Positions 35,711 to 45,192 are shown, counted from the stretch's first letter. The stretch: DNA of 64,000 bases from Hymenobacter lucidus (GCF_020447265.1 NZ_JAJADR010000003.1:310001-374000), one strand, 5' to 3'. Made by a program: numbers and translations. Notes: generated from the letters alone by a model not told the origin.

Positions 35711-36634
35711 TTACACCAGCTCCAGACTGTGGCTCAGGGCTTGATAGTCGCCGCGGAGAGCTTCCACGCCGTGGCGCACCGCGCTGGAGAAGGTGCCCAC
35801 CTGCCGGCGCGTAAACGTCGAAATATCGATGCCGCGCTGCCGGAGCGAGTACTTGGCCGCAATGGGATACACGTGGTGCATCACGTCCATGTTGCGGATA
35901 AAAAACTGCTGCACCTCGGCCACCTGTTCCTGCAGCTGGGGCTGGTCGTAGTTGTCGCAGAGCCACACAATCAGCTCGGGGAAGAAGTTGCCCTGAATGC
36001 AGGACAAGCCTGCCGCCCCGGCCCGCAACGACTCCACCGCGTGGCCCATGTAGGCATCGTAGAGGCCGAAGGGGTGGCCCTGGGCGGCGGCCAGCTTGGC
36101 CCGCACCTGAGTCATATCGAGGCAGGTATCCTTGTGGTAAATCACGCGGCCGGTGTGCACAAACTGGCCCAGCTGCTCGGCCGAGAGCAGACGCTTGTAG
36201 GGCTCGGGGCACTCGTAGAAGCCCAGCGGAATGCCCGGCGTCCAGTCGAGCAGCCGAAATACCCGCTCGTTGAAGACGGCATCCGACTCACTCTGGGTTG
36301 CCAGCAGCCCGGTGATGACGATGACAGCCTCGGTGCCTGCCTCGTACACTTGCTTCACGAAATCGGCCTGCTCGGTGAGGCTGCCGGCGAAGGTGCCGGT
36401 GGCTACCACGGGCACCGCGCCGCCCACTACGTCCACGATATGGCGGATGCTTTGCAGGCGCTCCTGGGCGCTGAGCTCGAACATCTCGCTCGACAAACAA
36501 TTGGCAAACAGCCCGGACGCACCGGCGCGTAAGTACAGCTCCGTCAGGCGCGTCAGCGCCGGGTAGTCGATTTGCCCATCGTTTTGAAAAGGCATGAGCA
36601 TGACCGGGACAAATCCTTTGCGTGATTTTTCCAT
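35711..36634 (-). CDS. Dihydrodipicolinate synthase-family aldolase (KDG/KDR aldolase-like)
   Basis: A 307-aa cytoplasmic TIM-barrel aldolase, start at 36634 (MEKSRKGFVPVMLMPF). The Schiff-base lysine is in GRVIYHKDTCLD near residue 167, and the tyrosine-containing strand GIPLGFYECP precedes it. LFANCLSSEMFELSAQERLQ replaces the usual G-T-T-GE region of DHDPS, which argues for a catabolic 2-keto-3-deoxy-acid aldolase or lyase rather than lysine biosynthesis. It is 71 bp downstream of the symporter on the same strand, suggesting an import-then-cleave pair. The substrate (keto-deoxy-galactonate, -rhamnonate or -fuconate) cannot be decided from sequence. Confidence 0.8.
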   Translation of the reverse strand: MEKSRKGFVPVMLMPFQNDGQIDYPALTRLTELYLRAGASGLFANCLSSEMFELSAQERLQSIRHIVDVVGGAVPVVATGTFAGSLTEQADFVKQVYEAGTEAVIVITGLLATQSESDAVFNERVFRLLDWTPGIPLGFYECPEPYKRLLSAEQLGQFVHTGRVIYHKDTCLDMTQVRAKLAAAQGHPFGLYDAYMGHAVESLRAGAAGLSCIQGNFFPELIVWLCDNYDQPQLQEQVAEVQQFFIRNMDVMHHVYPIAAKYSLRQRGIDISTFTRRQVGTFSSAVRHGVEALRGDYQALSHSLELV

Positions 36635-36705
36635 CTTCTTAAATCCAGACTTGATAGGCAGATATGACAGCCACAACGGGCTGCTTCGGGGCCGTTTAGG
36701 GGCGG

Positions 36706-38304
36706 CTAATACACGGAATGTTCGGCTGATTTCAGAGCTTCCTTCGCCTCAACTTTCGAGCGGCGCAGGCGCGTGAGTACCAGGCCCACCAGGAATATCG
36801 TGAGCGTGCCGACCACGATAATCATACTCTTGTGCAGCGGGTTGCGGAACGTGGCTAGCTCGTCGGGCAGCTTACCCGAAAACGTCATCCAGAGAATAAC
36901 CAGCACCCCGATGATGGTGGCCGTGAGGGCCTCGTGGTTGCCGGTTTGGCGGCTGATGACGCCCAGCAGGAACAAGCCCAGCATGCCCGCGGCGAAGATG
37001 CCCGACAGCTCCCACCACACGTCCAGCACGCTTTTCACGCCAATCATGGCAATACCGGTGCCCATGCCCAGCAGGCCCACTACCACTGTGCCCAGATGCA
37101 GCACGCGCATGGTTTGGCGCATGTTCAGGTTGGGCTTGAAATACCGCTCGTAGATGTCGGCGGTAAACACGGTGGCCGAGGCGTTCATACCCGAGCTGAT
37201 GGTGCTCATAGCCGCCGACAAGATGGCCGATACAATGAGCCCCACGAAGCCCGTCGGAATCTTGGTGACCATAAAGTGGGGCATTACTTTGTCGCCGTAG
37301 TCGGCAGGCAGCAGCTGGGCGGCGGCCTGGCTGATCTGGGCGGCAGTGGCGGTAAGGGGCAGCTTCTCGGCGGCCACTTTCAGCTTCACGGCCTCGATGA
37401 GCTCGGGGTGCACCTGGTAGTAGGCAAACAGCGCCGAGCCGATGACGAAGAACAAGAGCGAAGCCGGCAGATACAGCCACACGCACAGCCAGATAGACTT
37501 CGAAGCCTGCTTGGCCGAGGCCGCCGTGTGGTAGCGCTGCACGTAGTTCTGGTCGACGCCGAAGTTGTTGAGATTAATAAAGAAGCCGTAGAGCAGCACC
37601 ACCCAAAACGTGGATTGGGTAAAATCCGGCAGGAAACCGCCCAGGCTGAACTTGTCGTGCTGCTGGCCGATGGCTACCACGTTGGGCAGGCCGCCGGGCA
37701 TGTTCTGGATAATCAAATACAGAATCAGCAGGGCCCCGAAGGTCTTGATGACGCCCTGCACCACCTCAGTCCAAATAACGGCCTCAATGCCGCCCAGCAC
37801 GGTATAGACGATGATGCAGATGCCGGTGCAGAGCATAATCATCTCCATCGAGAAGCCGGTGAGAGCCTGCAGCGTGAGGGCAATGCCGAAGAAAATGGAG
37901 CCGATGCGGGCCAGCTGCGTGAGCAGAAAACACACCACGGCGTAGGTGCGCGCCCAGCTTCCGAAACGGTGTTCGAGGTGCGTATAGGCCGATATTTCGC
38001 CGGTGCTACGGTAAAATGGTACGAAGTAGCGCGCCGCCACCCAGGCCGCCAGCGGCATGGAAAGGCTGAAGACAAAGGCATTCCAGTTGGTGCCAAACGC
38101 CTTGCCCGGCACGCCCAGAAACGTGTTGCTGCTCAGAAAAGTAGCGTAAATACTCAGCCCGATAGCCCAGCCCGGAATGGAGCCCGAGGCGCTGGAATAT
38201 TGCTCCGGATTCACGTTTTTCCGGGCGAAGTACACCCCCACGGCTATCATGGCCAGCAGGTAAAAAGCAATAATGGTCAGATCGAGAACCCGCAGATTGT
38301 TCAT
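36706..38304 (-). CDS. Sodium:solute symporter (SSS family)
   Basis: A 532-aa inner-membrane protein with about 13 hydrophobic segments, beginning at LDLTIIAFYLLAMIAVGVYFARK. Family marks are GSIPGWAIGLSIYATFLSSNTFLGVPGKAFGTNW and ILSAAMSTISSGMNASATVFTADIYERYF, the latter covering the sodium-site TM8 serines. It probably takes up a monosaccharide or uronate released in the periplasm. Operator B and a perfect TAnnTTTG-type -7 box lie upstream, so it appears co-regulated with the SusCD units. The DHDPS-type aldolase follows. Confidence 0.9.
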   Translation of the reverse strand: MNNLRVLDLTIIAFYLLAMIAVGVYFARKNVNPEQYSSASGSIPGWAIGLSIYATFLSSNTFLGVPGKAFGTNWNAFVFSLSMPLAAWVAARYFVPFYRSTGEISAYTHLEHRFGSWARTYAVVCFLLTQLARIGSIFFGIALTLQALTGFSMEMIMLCTGICIIVYTVLGGIEAVIWTEVVQGVIKTFGALLILYLIIQNMPGGLPNVVAIGQQHDKFSLGGFLPDFTQSTFWVVLLYGFFINLNNFGVDQNYVQRYHTAASAKQASKSIWLCVWLYLPASLLFFVIGSALFAYYQVHPELIEAVKLKVAAEKLPLTATAAQISQAAAQLLPADYGDKVMPHFMVTKIPTGFVGLIVSAILSAAMSTISSGMNASATVFTADIYERYFKPNLNMRQTMRVLHLGTVVVGLLGMGTGIAMIGVKSVLDVWWELSGIFAAGMLGLFLLGVISRQTGNHEALTATIIGVLVILWMTFSGKLPDELATFRNPLHKSMIIVVGTLTIFLVGLVLTRLRRSKVEAKEALKSAEHSVY

Positions 38305-38366
38305 GGGACAAACATTGCCAAAATGCCGCGAAATCTCGCCTCTTCTTTCAGTTGAAAACCTGATAG

Positions 38367-38374
38367 CAAATGTA
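38367..38374 (-). promoter_or_regulatory. -7 box (TACATTTG) of the symporter
   Basis: It matches the Bacteroidota -7 consensus TAnnTTTG exactly on the minus strand and lies 22 bp downstream of operator B, the same spacing as at site A. Confidence 0.6.
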
Positions 38375-38396
38375 TTAGCCAGCGCGCCCGGGTACG

Positions 38397-38428
38397 TGTA
38401 TCATCTTCCCCTACTATTGTAGCATCTT
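38397..38428 (-). promoter_or_regulatory. AraC-type operator, site B (symporter-aldolase operon)
   Basis: On the minus strand AGATGCTA and AAGATGATACA are spaced so that ATGCTA and ATGATA start 21 bp apart. Ungapped alignment with site A gives about 24 of 31 identical positions. Confidence 0.7.
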
Positions 38429-38463
38429 GACTTTTGGGGAGTTAATTGTTAGGGAAAGAACTT

Positions 38464-38665
38464 CATGTCGAGCAAAGCGAGACATCTCGCGTGCAATAGT
38501 ATTGTCCTGCTGCGCTTGTCGAAGCATCTCTCCCGCAGTAGCAACTCATTGACTTTGACGGAGAAGATGCTTCGACAAGCGTAGCAGGACATGCTTTTCC
38601 ATGACGTTCTGTTTCCAACAACATCAGCCCGCGAGATTCCTCGACAAGCTCGGAATGACGTTCTT
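38464..38665. repeat. Nested REP-like palindromes
   Basis: The inner inverted repeat has 26-bp arms (38504-38529 and 38565-38590) with one mismatch, sharing CTTGTCGAAGCATCT with the copies at 13395 and 27570. Outer partial arms (CATGTCGAGCAAAGC near 38464, CTCGGAATGACGTTCT near 38650) form a second, more diverged layer. Confidence 0.8.
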
Positions 38666-38693
38666 TCTTAACAATCAACAATCAACAACCACC

Positions 38694-41600
38694 CTACTGC
38701 ACTTCCAGGCCCGAGACACTCAGGCCGGCCGCGTCTACGGCCGTGATGCGTACCCGGTAGCTGCCCGCATTAATCATTGTGCCGGTGGAGGAGGCCAGGT
38801 AATTCCACTTGCCGGGCTTGGAGGGCAGCAGCTCCACGGCCTCTTCGCGCAGCTGCGTGCCGTCGGCGGCCAACAGCGTGAGCCGGGCCCGGAGCGGCCG
38901 GGTCAGCTGGTTGGCGTAGCGCACCGTGAGGGAATAAGTGTCGGCCACGCCCACCTGGATGGTCCACTCCACGGCTCCGCCAGCAGCTTCTTTGAACGTG
39001 AGGCTTTCTTTGGTATGCACGGTTTCCTTCACTACGCCCGGCCCCGAAACCCGGGCCGTGGCCGGCTTATAGCCCGTTATGGCTTTCAGATCATAGGCCG
39101 GCTCGATGGTGGTAGCGCGGCCGGCAGCCACTAGATATGGCCCGCCCGTGCCCAGCTCTACAACTGCGCCGGCCGCAAACCGGCGCCGAAACACGCGGAA
39201 AATCCGGCCGCCGCCTTCGTTGGTGCTGAGCGTCGTTTTGGTGTCTTCGTATTCCTTTAGCCAGGCCGGAGCTGTCTTTTGGGTTTCATTCAGGCTGACA
39301 TACACATCGGCGGCAGTTGTGACCCGAAAACTGGCCGCCGGCTTCGTGGAGGCAGTGGCCAGCTGGTGCGGCATCTGCAGCCACTCGGCCCCGTAGAGCG
39401 CCGAGGGCAAGGCACTAAAAGCCACCGGCGAATCGGAGTAGGCCGGGTTGCCGGTATCAAGCCAGGTTTGGGCCGAATACTGCGTAGCGGCAGCCGGATT
39501 GGCTACGCGCAGGTCGCTGATGACCGATGGCGGCGCGGCGGCGGGCCTGATACCGGCATCGAGGCTGGCAATAGCAATGGCCGAAATCAGAGCCTGGCCC
39601 GAGGCAATGTGCGGAAACGATACCACCAGCTGGCCGTCCGTTACGCGCACTTTCACCGTTTTCTTCAACGCCTGGTCGTGGCCGGCTTCCCGCCAGATGT
39701 CGAGGTCTTTGAGCACGGTTTCGTTGTTCACCGCCACATCAAACAGTCGCCAGCCAGTGCAGTCCATTCCGCCACCGGTGCCCAGCCAGGGCTCGGCGAA
39801 ATACAGCTCCACCAAATACTCGCCATCGGCCACCGGGAAAGTGTAGCGCAGCTTCTCGCGGCCGTAGCGGAAGCTCTGAAACAGAGGCCAATCGGTAGTA
39901 CCGCGAATGGGGTCAAAGGTGCGGCGCTGACTGGCGAAGAAGGGCGAGAGGCCGGCAAAGTCCCGCGTCCACGACTCCGAGCCCCAGGTTTCGGGGCCGG
40001 TGCGGGGCTGGTCGGGCAGCCACTGGCTGCCGTGGCGGTCCTGGTAGGCCGGGCCGCCGCAGTTCACGCGGTAGAGGTAGTTGTAGCCAGCTTGCGGGGC
40101 AGTAATAGGCTGCGCACCGGTCAGCAGCTGAGCGAAGTTCGGCGCTTGGGGCAGGTGGTGCAGCACGATGACGTCCTGGGCCACGGCTTTCCCCGCCACG
40201 TAGCCCACGGCGTAGAGCACGTTGTAGCGCACCTGGGCTTTATCCCACTGAAAATGCGTGCCGATACCCTGGCGGGTGCGGCGGCCGAGCGAGGCGTTGT
40301 TCACGTCATTGAACAGCTCCACTTCGTCGCAGTTCGAGTACACAATCAGGCTGTCCTTTCGGCCGGGCGTCAGCCACCGGTCGGGCCAGGTATGGGAGTT
40401 GATGTACACCATCGGTTCGGTGGCCTTGGGCGCGTAGTTGGCCCGGAACATATAAAATGCGTCCGTGGGCTCTTCCCAGGGCGTGAGCAGGCCTTTGTAG
40501 TTCACCGGCCCGATGCGGTCCAGCTCCCGCTGCCCTTCGCCGCCCTGCACCCGGCCGGGGTTGTCGTGTGAGGTCAGCAGCCAGAAAAAGTGGCCGGCGG
40601 TTTTGTCGCGGGCCGATTCGGCCAGCCGCACTTTCAGCTCCATAAGCTGGGTAAACCGGTCTTCGCTGAACGGGCCGGAGTTCAAAGCGGGCGGACCTTC
40701 GCGGTGCAAGTCGAGGGTGCGCCAAGCGCCGTACTCGCCGATGAGCACCTGCCGCTCCACGTCGGCCGCGTACAGGTTCGGGTCGCCGCCGTAGGTGCCG
40801 GTCCAGTTCTGGGGCACGTCCCAATCGGTGCCCTGGCCGCCGTTGCAGGTTGTTACTTTTCGCTCGCGCGAGGCCGTGGGGTCGAGCTGGCGGATGAGGG
40901 CGGTGCATTCCCGGGCAAAGTCGGCGGGCAGCGTGCTTTCGTTTTCTAGCCCCCAGAGCACCACCGACGGACTATTGCGCCGCTCCTTCACCCACTCGGT
41001 GAGCAGGGTTTTGAAATTCTGGCGAAACTGGGGCGTATCGTACCAGACGTGGGCTGCCAGCTGGGGCCACCACAGCCAGCCCAGCGAGTCCCAGTTGGCC
41101 TGGTAGCGCAGGTTGTGGGGCTGATGGGCATCCCGAAAAGCGTTGAAGCCGGCGGCGCGCATCTGCTGCACCCGGGTGCGCACCTGGGCGGCCGAAAAGG
41201 CGTGGCTCTGGCCCAACAGGTGCTCATACTCCGCAATTCCATTGATAAAAACCGGCTGCCCATTGAGCAAAAACTGCTTCTGCCCCGCCGCTGCCGCCCG
41301 GCCAATCGGCCAGCTGATCCAACGGATACCATAAGGCGTTTCCAGCGCATCCACGGCCCCTTTGCCCAAGCTGATGCGCGTTACGAGTCGGTACAGGTAC
41401 GGGTCGGCCAGGTTCCACAAGTGCGGCTGGCTCAGCTGGGGCAGCTGCTGCTTTACCTCTGCCGTCTGGCCCGCCGCCAGCTTCTGCCGGCTCTGAACTT
41501 CGGTCACTACCCGGCCCTGCCGATCAAGGAGTTGGTTGACGATGCTGAGCGTCTGGGCTTTGGGGCCGTAGTTTTTTACTTCCGTCGTCACCTGCAGCCG

Positions 41601-42260
41601 CGCGGCCTGGGCCGTCAGCGTCGAATCGGCCCAGACGTGCACGCCGAAGGGCTCGATGCGCACGGCGCTGGTGGTGACCAGCGTAACGGGCCGGAAGATG
41701 CCCAGCGGTTGGGAGCCTTCGGAAAATCCGCGCTCCTCGGAGCAGCCGCCGCACACCCAGGGCAAATCCTGAATACCGGCCGGGTGGTCGGCGCGCACGG
41801 CCAGCACGTTGGGTTTCCCATCGGGCCGCAAGGCGTCGGTTACGTCGAGCGTGAAGGTAGTGCGGCCGCCGGCGTGGCTACCCACGAGCTGGCCGTTCAG
41901 CCACACGGTGGCGTAGGAGCCCACGCCTTCGAAAAACAGAAAGCTGCGCTGCCCGTTTTTGCGGGGCGCAGCACTAAAGGTTTTGCGGTACCAGGCGTAG
42001 CCGTGGCGGTTGCCGTGGCGCTGGCGACGGTAGCCCTCATAGGCGTCCCAGTTGTGGGGCACGGCCACGGTTTGCCAGCTTTGGTCGTTGAACTCCGGCT
42101 GTTCGAAGCCGCTGTAAGCCCGCTGGTTCCGGTCATCAGCGGCCGTGCGCCAGCCATCAGTCAGCGCAGTTTCGGTACGTAGTGCCGATTGGCCCGAAAC
42201 GGCGGTAGCGGCCAGCAACAGCGGCCACAGGTAGAATATCAGGCGCAATGGGTTTGGCAT
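38694..42260 (-). CDS. GH2 glycoside hydrolase with malectin-like and C-terminal CBM-like domains
   Basis: A 1188-aa secreted enzyme starting at the ATG at 42260 (signal PNPLRLIFYLWPLLLAATAVSGQ; an ATG eight codons upstream is also possible). In order: LacZ-like sugar-binding domain (VAVPHNWDAYEGYRRQRHG), Ig-like domain (LGIFRPVTLV), and TIM barrel with acid/base Glu in VVLWGLENES near residue 440 and nucleophile Glu in QVLIGEYGAW near residue 509. A malectin-type module follows (YNYLYRVNCGGPAYQDRHGSQW, LYFAEPWLGTGGGMDCTGWRLFDV), then a C-terminal carbohydrate-binding-like sandwich ending VSGLEVQ. It is about 250-300 residues longer than a plain GH2. Likely a beta-galactosidase or beta-glucuronidase on pectic side chains. 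Confidence 0.87.
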   Translation of the reverse strand: MPNPLRLIFYLWPLLLAATAVSGQSALRTETALTDGWRTAADDRNQRAYSGFEQPEFNDQSWQTVAVPHNWDAYEGYRRQRHGNRHGYAWYRKTFSAAPRKNGQRSFLFFEGVGSYATVWLNGQLVGSHAGGRTTFTLDVTDALRPDGKPNVLAVRADHPAGIQDLPWVCGGCSEERGFSEGSQPLGIFRPVTLVTTSAVRIEPFGVHVWADSTLTAQAARLQVTTEVKNYGPKAQTLSIVNQLLDRQGRVVTEVQSRQKLAAGQTAEVKQQLPQLSQPHLWNLADPYLYRLVTRISLGKGAVDALETPYGIRWISWPIGRAAAAGQKQFLLNGQPVFINGIAEYEHLLGQSHAFSAAQVRTRVQQMRAAGFNAFRDAHQPHNLRYQANWDSLGWLWWPQLAAHVWYDTPQFRQNFKTLLTEWVKERRNSPSVVLWGLENESTLPADFARECTALIRQLDPTASRERKVTTCNGGQGTDWDVPQNWTGTYGGDPNLYAADVERQVLIGEYGAWRTLDLHREGPPALNSGPFSEDRFTQLMELKVRLAESARDKTAGHFFWLLTSHDNPGRVQGGEGQRELDRIGPVNYKGLLTPWEEPTDAFYMFRANYAPKATEPMVYINSHTWPDRWLTPGRKDSLIVYSNCDEVELFNDVNNASLGRRTRQGIGTHFQWDKAQVRYNVLYAVGYVAGKAVAQDVIVLHHLPQAPNFAQLLTGAQPITAPQAGYNYLYRVNCGGPAYQDRHGSQWLPDQPRTGPETWGSESWTRDFAGLSPFFASQRRTFDPIRGTTDWPLFQSFRYGREKLRYTFPVADGEYLVELYFAEPWLGTGGGMDCTGWRLFDVAVNNETVLKDLDIWREAGHDQALKKTVKVRVTDGQLVVSFPHIASGQALISAIAIASLDAGIRPAAAPPSVISDLRVANPAAATQYSAQTWLDTGNPAYSDSPVAFSALPSALYGAEWLQMPHQLATASTKPAASFRVTTAADVYVSLNETQKTAPAWLKEYEDTKTTLSTNEGGGRIFRVFRRRFAAGAVVELGTGGPYLVAAGRATTIEPAYDLKAITGYKPATARVSGPGVVKETVHTKESLTFKEAAGGAVEWTIQVGVADTYSLTVRYANQLTRPLRARLTLLAADGTQLREEAVELLPSKPGKWNYLASSTGTMINAGSYRVRITAVDAAGLSVSGLEVQ

Positions 42261-42333
42261 GGAGAAAGAATTCTGTTTTGACAAAACGTCGTGCTGAACG
42301 CCGCCAAAGTAGCCTGATGGTTGCTCGTCGGTT

Positions 42334-45168
42334 TTACAGCGGCTGCAATTGCCTATTGAGCTGGTAAGTTTTTCCGGCTTTGGTGGCCAGACTCACCTTC
42401 TTGTCCGCGTAGCGCACCTCGCACGGGCGGCCGGCTTCCGAGGCTATTTCCACCTGCTCCAGCTCACCGTTGCGCCAACGCAGGTTCACGACGAAGCCGC
42501 CCCGGGCGCGCAGGCCGCGCACTTCGCCGCTGGGCCAGGCTTTGGGCAGGGCGGGCAGCAGCTCGAGGTAGCCTGCGTGGCTTTGCAGCAGCATTTCGGC
42601 CATGCCGGCCGCGCCGCCGAAATTGCCGTCGATTTGGAAGGGCGGGTGGGCATCGAACAGGTTTTTGTAGACCCCACCCTGCTCACTGCCGGTGGCATTG
42701 TCGGCGGGGGAAAGCAGCTTTTCCAAGATGCGCAGGGCATGGTCACCGTCGCGGAACCGGGCCCAGAGGTTGACTTTCCAGGCCAGACTCCAGCCGGTGC
42801 CTTCGTCGCCGCGCTGCAGCAGCGAGGTGCGGGCCGCCTGCAGCATTTTGGGGTCAGCCGCCGGGGTAATTTCGGTGCCGGGAAATACGCCCCACAGGTG
42901 CGACACGTGGCGGTGAGTATCGGCCGGATCGTCCTTGTCTTCCAGCCACTCCTGCAGTTGGCCGTGCTTGCCAATCTGGTTGGGAGCCAATTGGCGGGCT
43001 TTTTCAGTCAGCACCTGCTGAAAATCAGCGTCTACGCCCAGCACCTGGGCGGCGGCGGTAGTGTTGCGAAACAGCTCCCGGATAATTTGGTGGTCCATGG
43101 TGGGGCCGGCCACCAGGCCGCCGTGCTCGGGCGAGTTAGACGGCGTACTGATCAGCCAGCCGGTGCGCTCATCCTTCACCAGAAAGTCGACGAAAAACTC
43201 GGCCGCCGCTTTCATTACCGGGTATTCGCGGCGCAAAAATGCCTGATCCTGCGTGAACTGGTAATGCTCCCACACCGGCTGCGTGAGCCAGGCTGCACCC
43301 GTTACCCAGATGCCGTGGTTGGCGGCGTTGATGGGCGCCGTGCCGCGCCACAAGTCGGTGTTGTGGTGCAGCACCCAGCCGCGGGCATTGTAGTGCTCCT
43401 TGGCCGTACTCTTTCCCTCATCGGCGGCCTCGTTAATCAAGCTGAACAGCGGCGTGGCGCAGGCCGACAAGCCCAGCATTTCGGCCGGCCAGTAGTTCAT
43501 CTGCAGGTTAATGTTGGTGGTGTACTTGCTGCCCCACGAAGGCGTGAGCGACTCATTCCAAAGGCCCTGCAAATTGGCCGGCTGCCCACCCGCCCGCGAC
43601 GAGGAAATGAGCAGATAGCGCCCATACTGCATATACAACGCCAGCAGCGCGGGGTCGGTGGCGGGGCTGAACTGCCGGATGCGGGCGTCGGTAAACAGCT
43701 TTTCGCCCGGGGTGTGGCCTAGGTCGATGCTGAACATGTTGAAGAGTTGCTGGTAGTCCCGAACATGCTCGGCCTTCAACGACTCGTAGCTTTTGCCGGC
43801 CACTTTTTTCATGGCTTCGGCGGCCCGCTTTTCCGGGTTGGCGGCGGCGTCCTGGTAAGTATTGAAGCTGGTAGCTGCCGTGAGGTAGAGCGTTACTTCG
43901 TCGGCATTTTCTACTTGCAGCTGGCCGTCGGTTACCGTCACGCGGCCGCCTTTGGTTTTCACCCGCAGGTAGCTCACGCCGCGCAGCCCTCCGTCGCGCA
44001 CCTGCACGGCCAAAGCCAGCGTGTGGTCGTCGACGCGGTAGGTTCTGAAGTTTTTATGGGGGCTGTGCAGCCGGGCCGAGAAGGTGATTTTGCCCTTTCC
44101 CGCCGCCGATAAGCGTGATACGACGGCCTGGTGGGGCGCGCTGGCAAAATACTCCCGAATGAAAGGCACATCGTTGTGCTTGTACTGCGTCAGGGCCACG
44201 GCTTGGCCGATGTCGAGCTGGCGCTGATACTGCGTCACGCCGCTAGTGTGGGGGAAATCCAGCAGCAAATCCCCGAACGGCTGGTACGACGCCTGGTAGC
44301 TGGGCGCCAGCGGCGGCTCCTGATCCTGCACCCAATACTGCCACGCCGGATTCAGAGCCACACCGGTTTCGGGGGCAGCCCCTTCGGGATACACGACGAA
44401 TACCGGCTGCTGCTCCTTGACCCCAATCAGGCCACCCTTATCCGCGTAGTTGAGTACCTGGATGCTCAGCTCGTTGCGGCCCGGCCGGAGCGCGGCGGCC
44501 GGCACCCGGTAGCGCCGCTTCTTGCTGATGCCTTCGTCGGTGCCCACCAGCTGGCCGTTTACGTAGGTTACATCCTGGTCGCGGATGCGGCCCAGGCTGA
44601 GCATGAGGTCTTTCCCGGCCCAGGCGGCGGGCAGCTCGAAGCTGGTTTTGAACCAGACCACGCCGTCCATTCCTTCCAGGCCCAGCCCGGCGCTTTCCCA
44701 GCCATTGGGCGTGGGCACCGCCAGCGGCTGCCAGCCAGGCGCGGCCGTAGCTTGTGCCACGCTCACAGCCCGAATTTTCTGCAGCCAGGCGGCTTTTTCG
44801 GCGGCGTAGGTTTCCTCATGGTCGCGCAGGCCCATGAAGTGCTGCTCGGCCAGCTGCTCAGCCTCGGCCCGCCGGCCCTGGGCCAGCAGCTGCCGGATCT
44901 GGGGCAGATATTGCGCGGCTCCCGGCCGGGCATAGGTCCGCGGGCGGCCGGTCCAGAGTGTGGCCTCGTTGAATTGCAGCCGCTCGTGTTCTGCGCCGCC
45001 AAAAATCATGGCGCCCATTCGGCCATTGCCGATGGGCAGCGCATCGGTCCACTTCTCGGCCGGCTGACTGTACCAGAGCTTCAGCGGCGCCTGTTGCTGT
45101 TGGGCCACGCCGGATCTGATGGTCAGCCAGCTGAGAAGCAGAAGAAACACGAGGCGCGGGTGAAGCAT
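42334..45168 (-). CDS. GH95 alpha-L-fucosidase/galactosidase with an inserted beta-sandwich
   Basis: A 944-aa secreted enzyme. The N-terminal GH95 domain begins LKLWYSQPAEKWTDALPIGNGRMGAMIFGG and is interrupted at about residues 145-275. The insert is a galactose-binding-like sandwich (VVWFKTSFELPAAWAGKDLMLSLGRIRDQDVTYVNG...). The GH95 N-domain then resumes at YQPFGDLLLDFPH. The (alpha/alpha)6 barrel has the catalytic set known from AfcA: the N-x-N pair in NINLQMNYWPAE (about 553), the acid Glu in STPSNSPEHGG (about 679) and the Asp in QIDGNFGGAAG (about 849). GH95 releases alpha-1,2-L-fucose or L-galactose, both present in pectin/RG-II side chains. Substrate is inferred. Confidence 0.88.
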   Translation of the reverse strand: MLHPRLVFLLLLSWLTIRSGVAQQQQAPLKLWYSQPAEKWTDALPIGNGRMGAMIFGGAEHERLQFNEATLWTGRPRTYARPGAAQYLPQIRQLLAQGRRAEAEQLAEQHFMGLRDHEETYAAEKAAWLQKIRAVSVAQATAAPGWQPLAVPTPNGWESAGLGLEGMDGVVWFKTSFELPAAWAGKDLMLSLGRIRDQDVTYVNGQLVGTDEGISKKRRYRVPAAALRPGRNELSIQVLNYADKGGLIGVKEQQPVFVVYPEGAAPETGVALNPAWQYWVQDQEPPLAPSYQASYQPFGDLLLDFPHTSGVTQYQRQLDIGQAVALTQYKHNDVPFIREYFASAPHQAVVSRLSAAGKGKITFSARLHSPHKNFRTYRVDDHTLALAVQVRDGGLRGVSYLRVKTKGGRVTVTDGQLQVENADEVTLYLTAATSFNTYQDAAANPEKRAAEAMKKVAGKSYESLKAEHVRDYQQLFNMFSIDLGHTPGEKLFTDARIRQFSPATDPALLALYMQYGRYLLISSSRAGGQPANLQGLWNESLTPSWGSKYTTNINLQMNYWPAEMLGLSACATPLFSLINEAADEGKSTAKEHYNARGWVLHHNTDLWRGTAPINAANHGIWVTGAAWLTQPVWEHYQFTQDQAFLRREYPVMKAAAEFFVDFLVKDERTGWLISTPSNSPEHGGLVAGPTMDHQIIRELFRNTTAAAQVLGVDADFQQVLTEKARQLAPNQIGKHGQLQEWLEDKDDPADTHRHVSHLWGVFPGTEITPAADPKMLQAARTSLLQRGDEGTGWSLAWKVNLWARFRDGDHALRILEKLLSPADNATGSEQGGVYKNLFDAHPPFQIDGNFGGAAGMAEMLLQSHAGYLELLPALPKAWPSGEVRGLRARGGFVVNLRWRNGELEQVEIASEAGRPCEVRYADKKVSLATKAGKTYQLNRQLQPL

Positions 45169-45192
45169 TTTGGGGTTTTTAGGGCTAAGGCT

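Larger units (their letters stand above)
38305..38693. promoter_or_regulatory. 389-bp intergenic region: symporter promoter plus REP elements
   Basis: No gene is seen. The left part (38305-38430) holds the -7 box (38367-38374) and operator B for the symporter. The right part (38464-38665) holds nested REP-like palindromes, which also form the downstream end of the GH2-malectin operon. Confidence 0.75.

Noticed and set aside
35711..36634. Lysine-biosynthetic dapA
   Set aside because: The substrate-binding motif of true DHDPS is replaced and the gene is paired with a sugar-type symporter inside a glycan locus.
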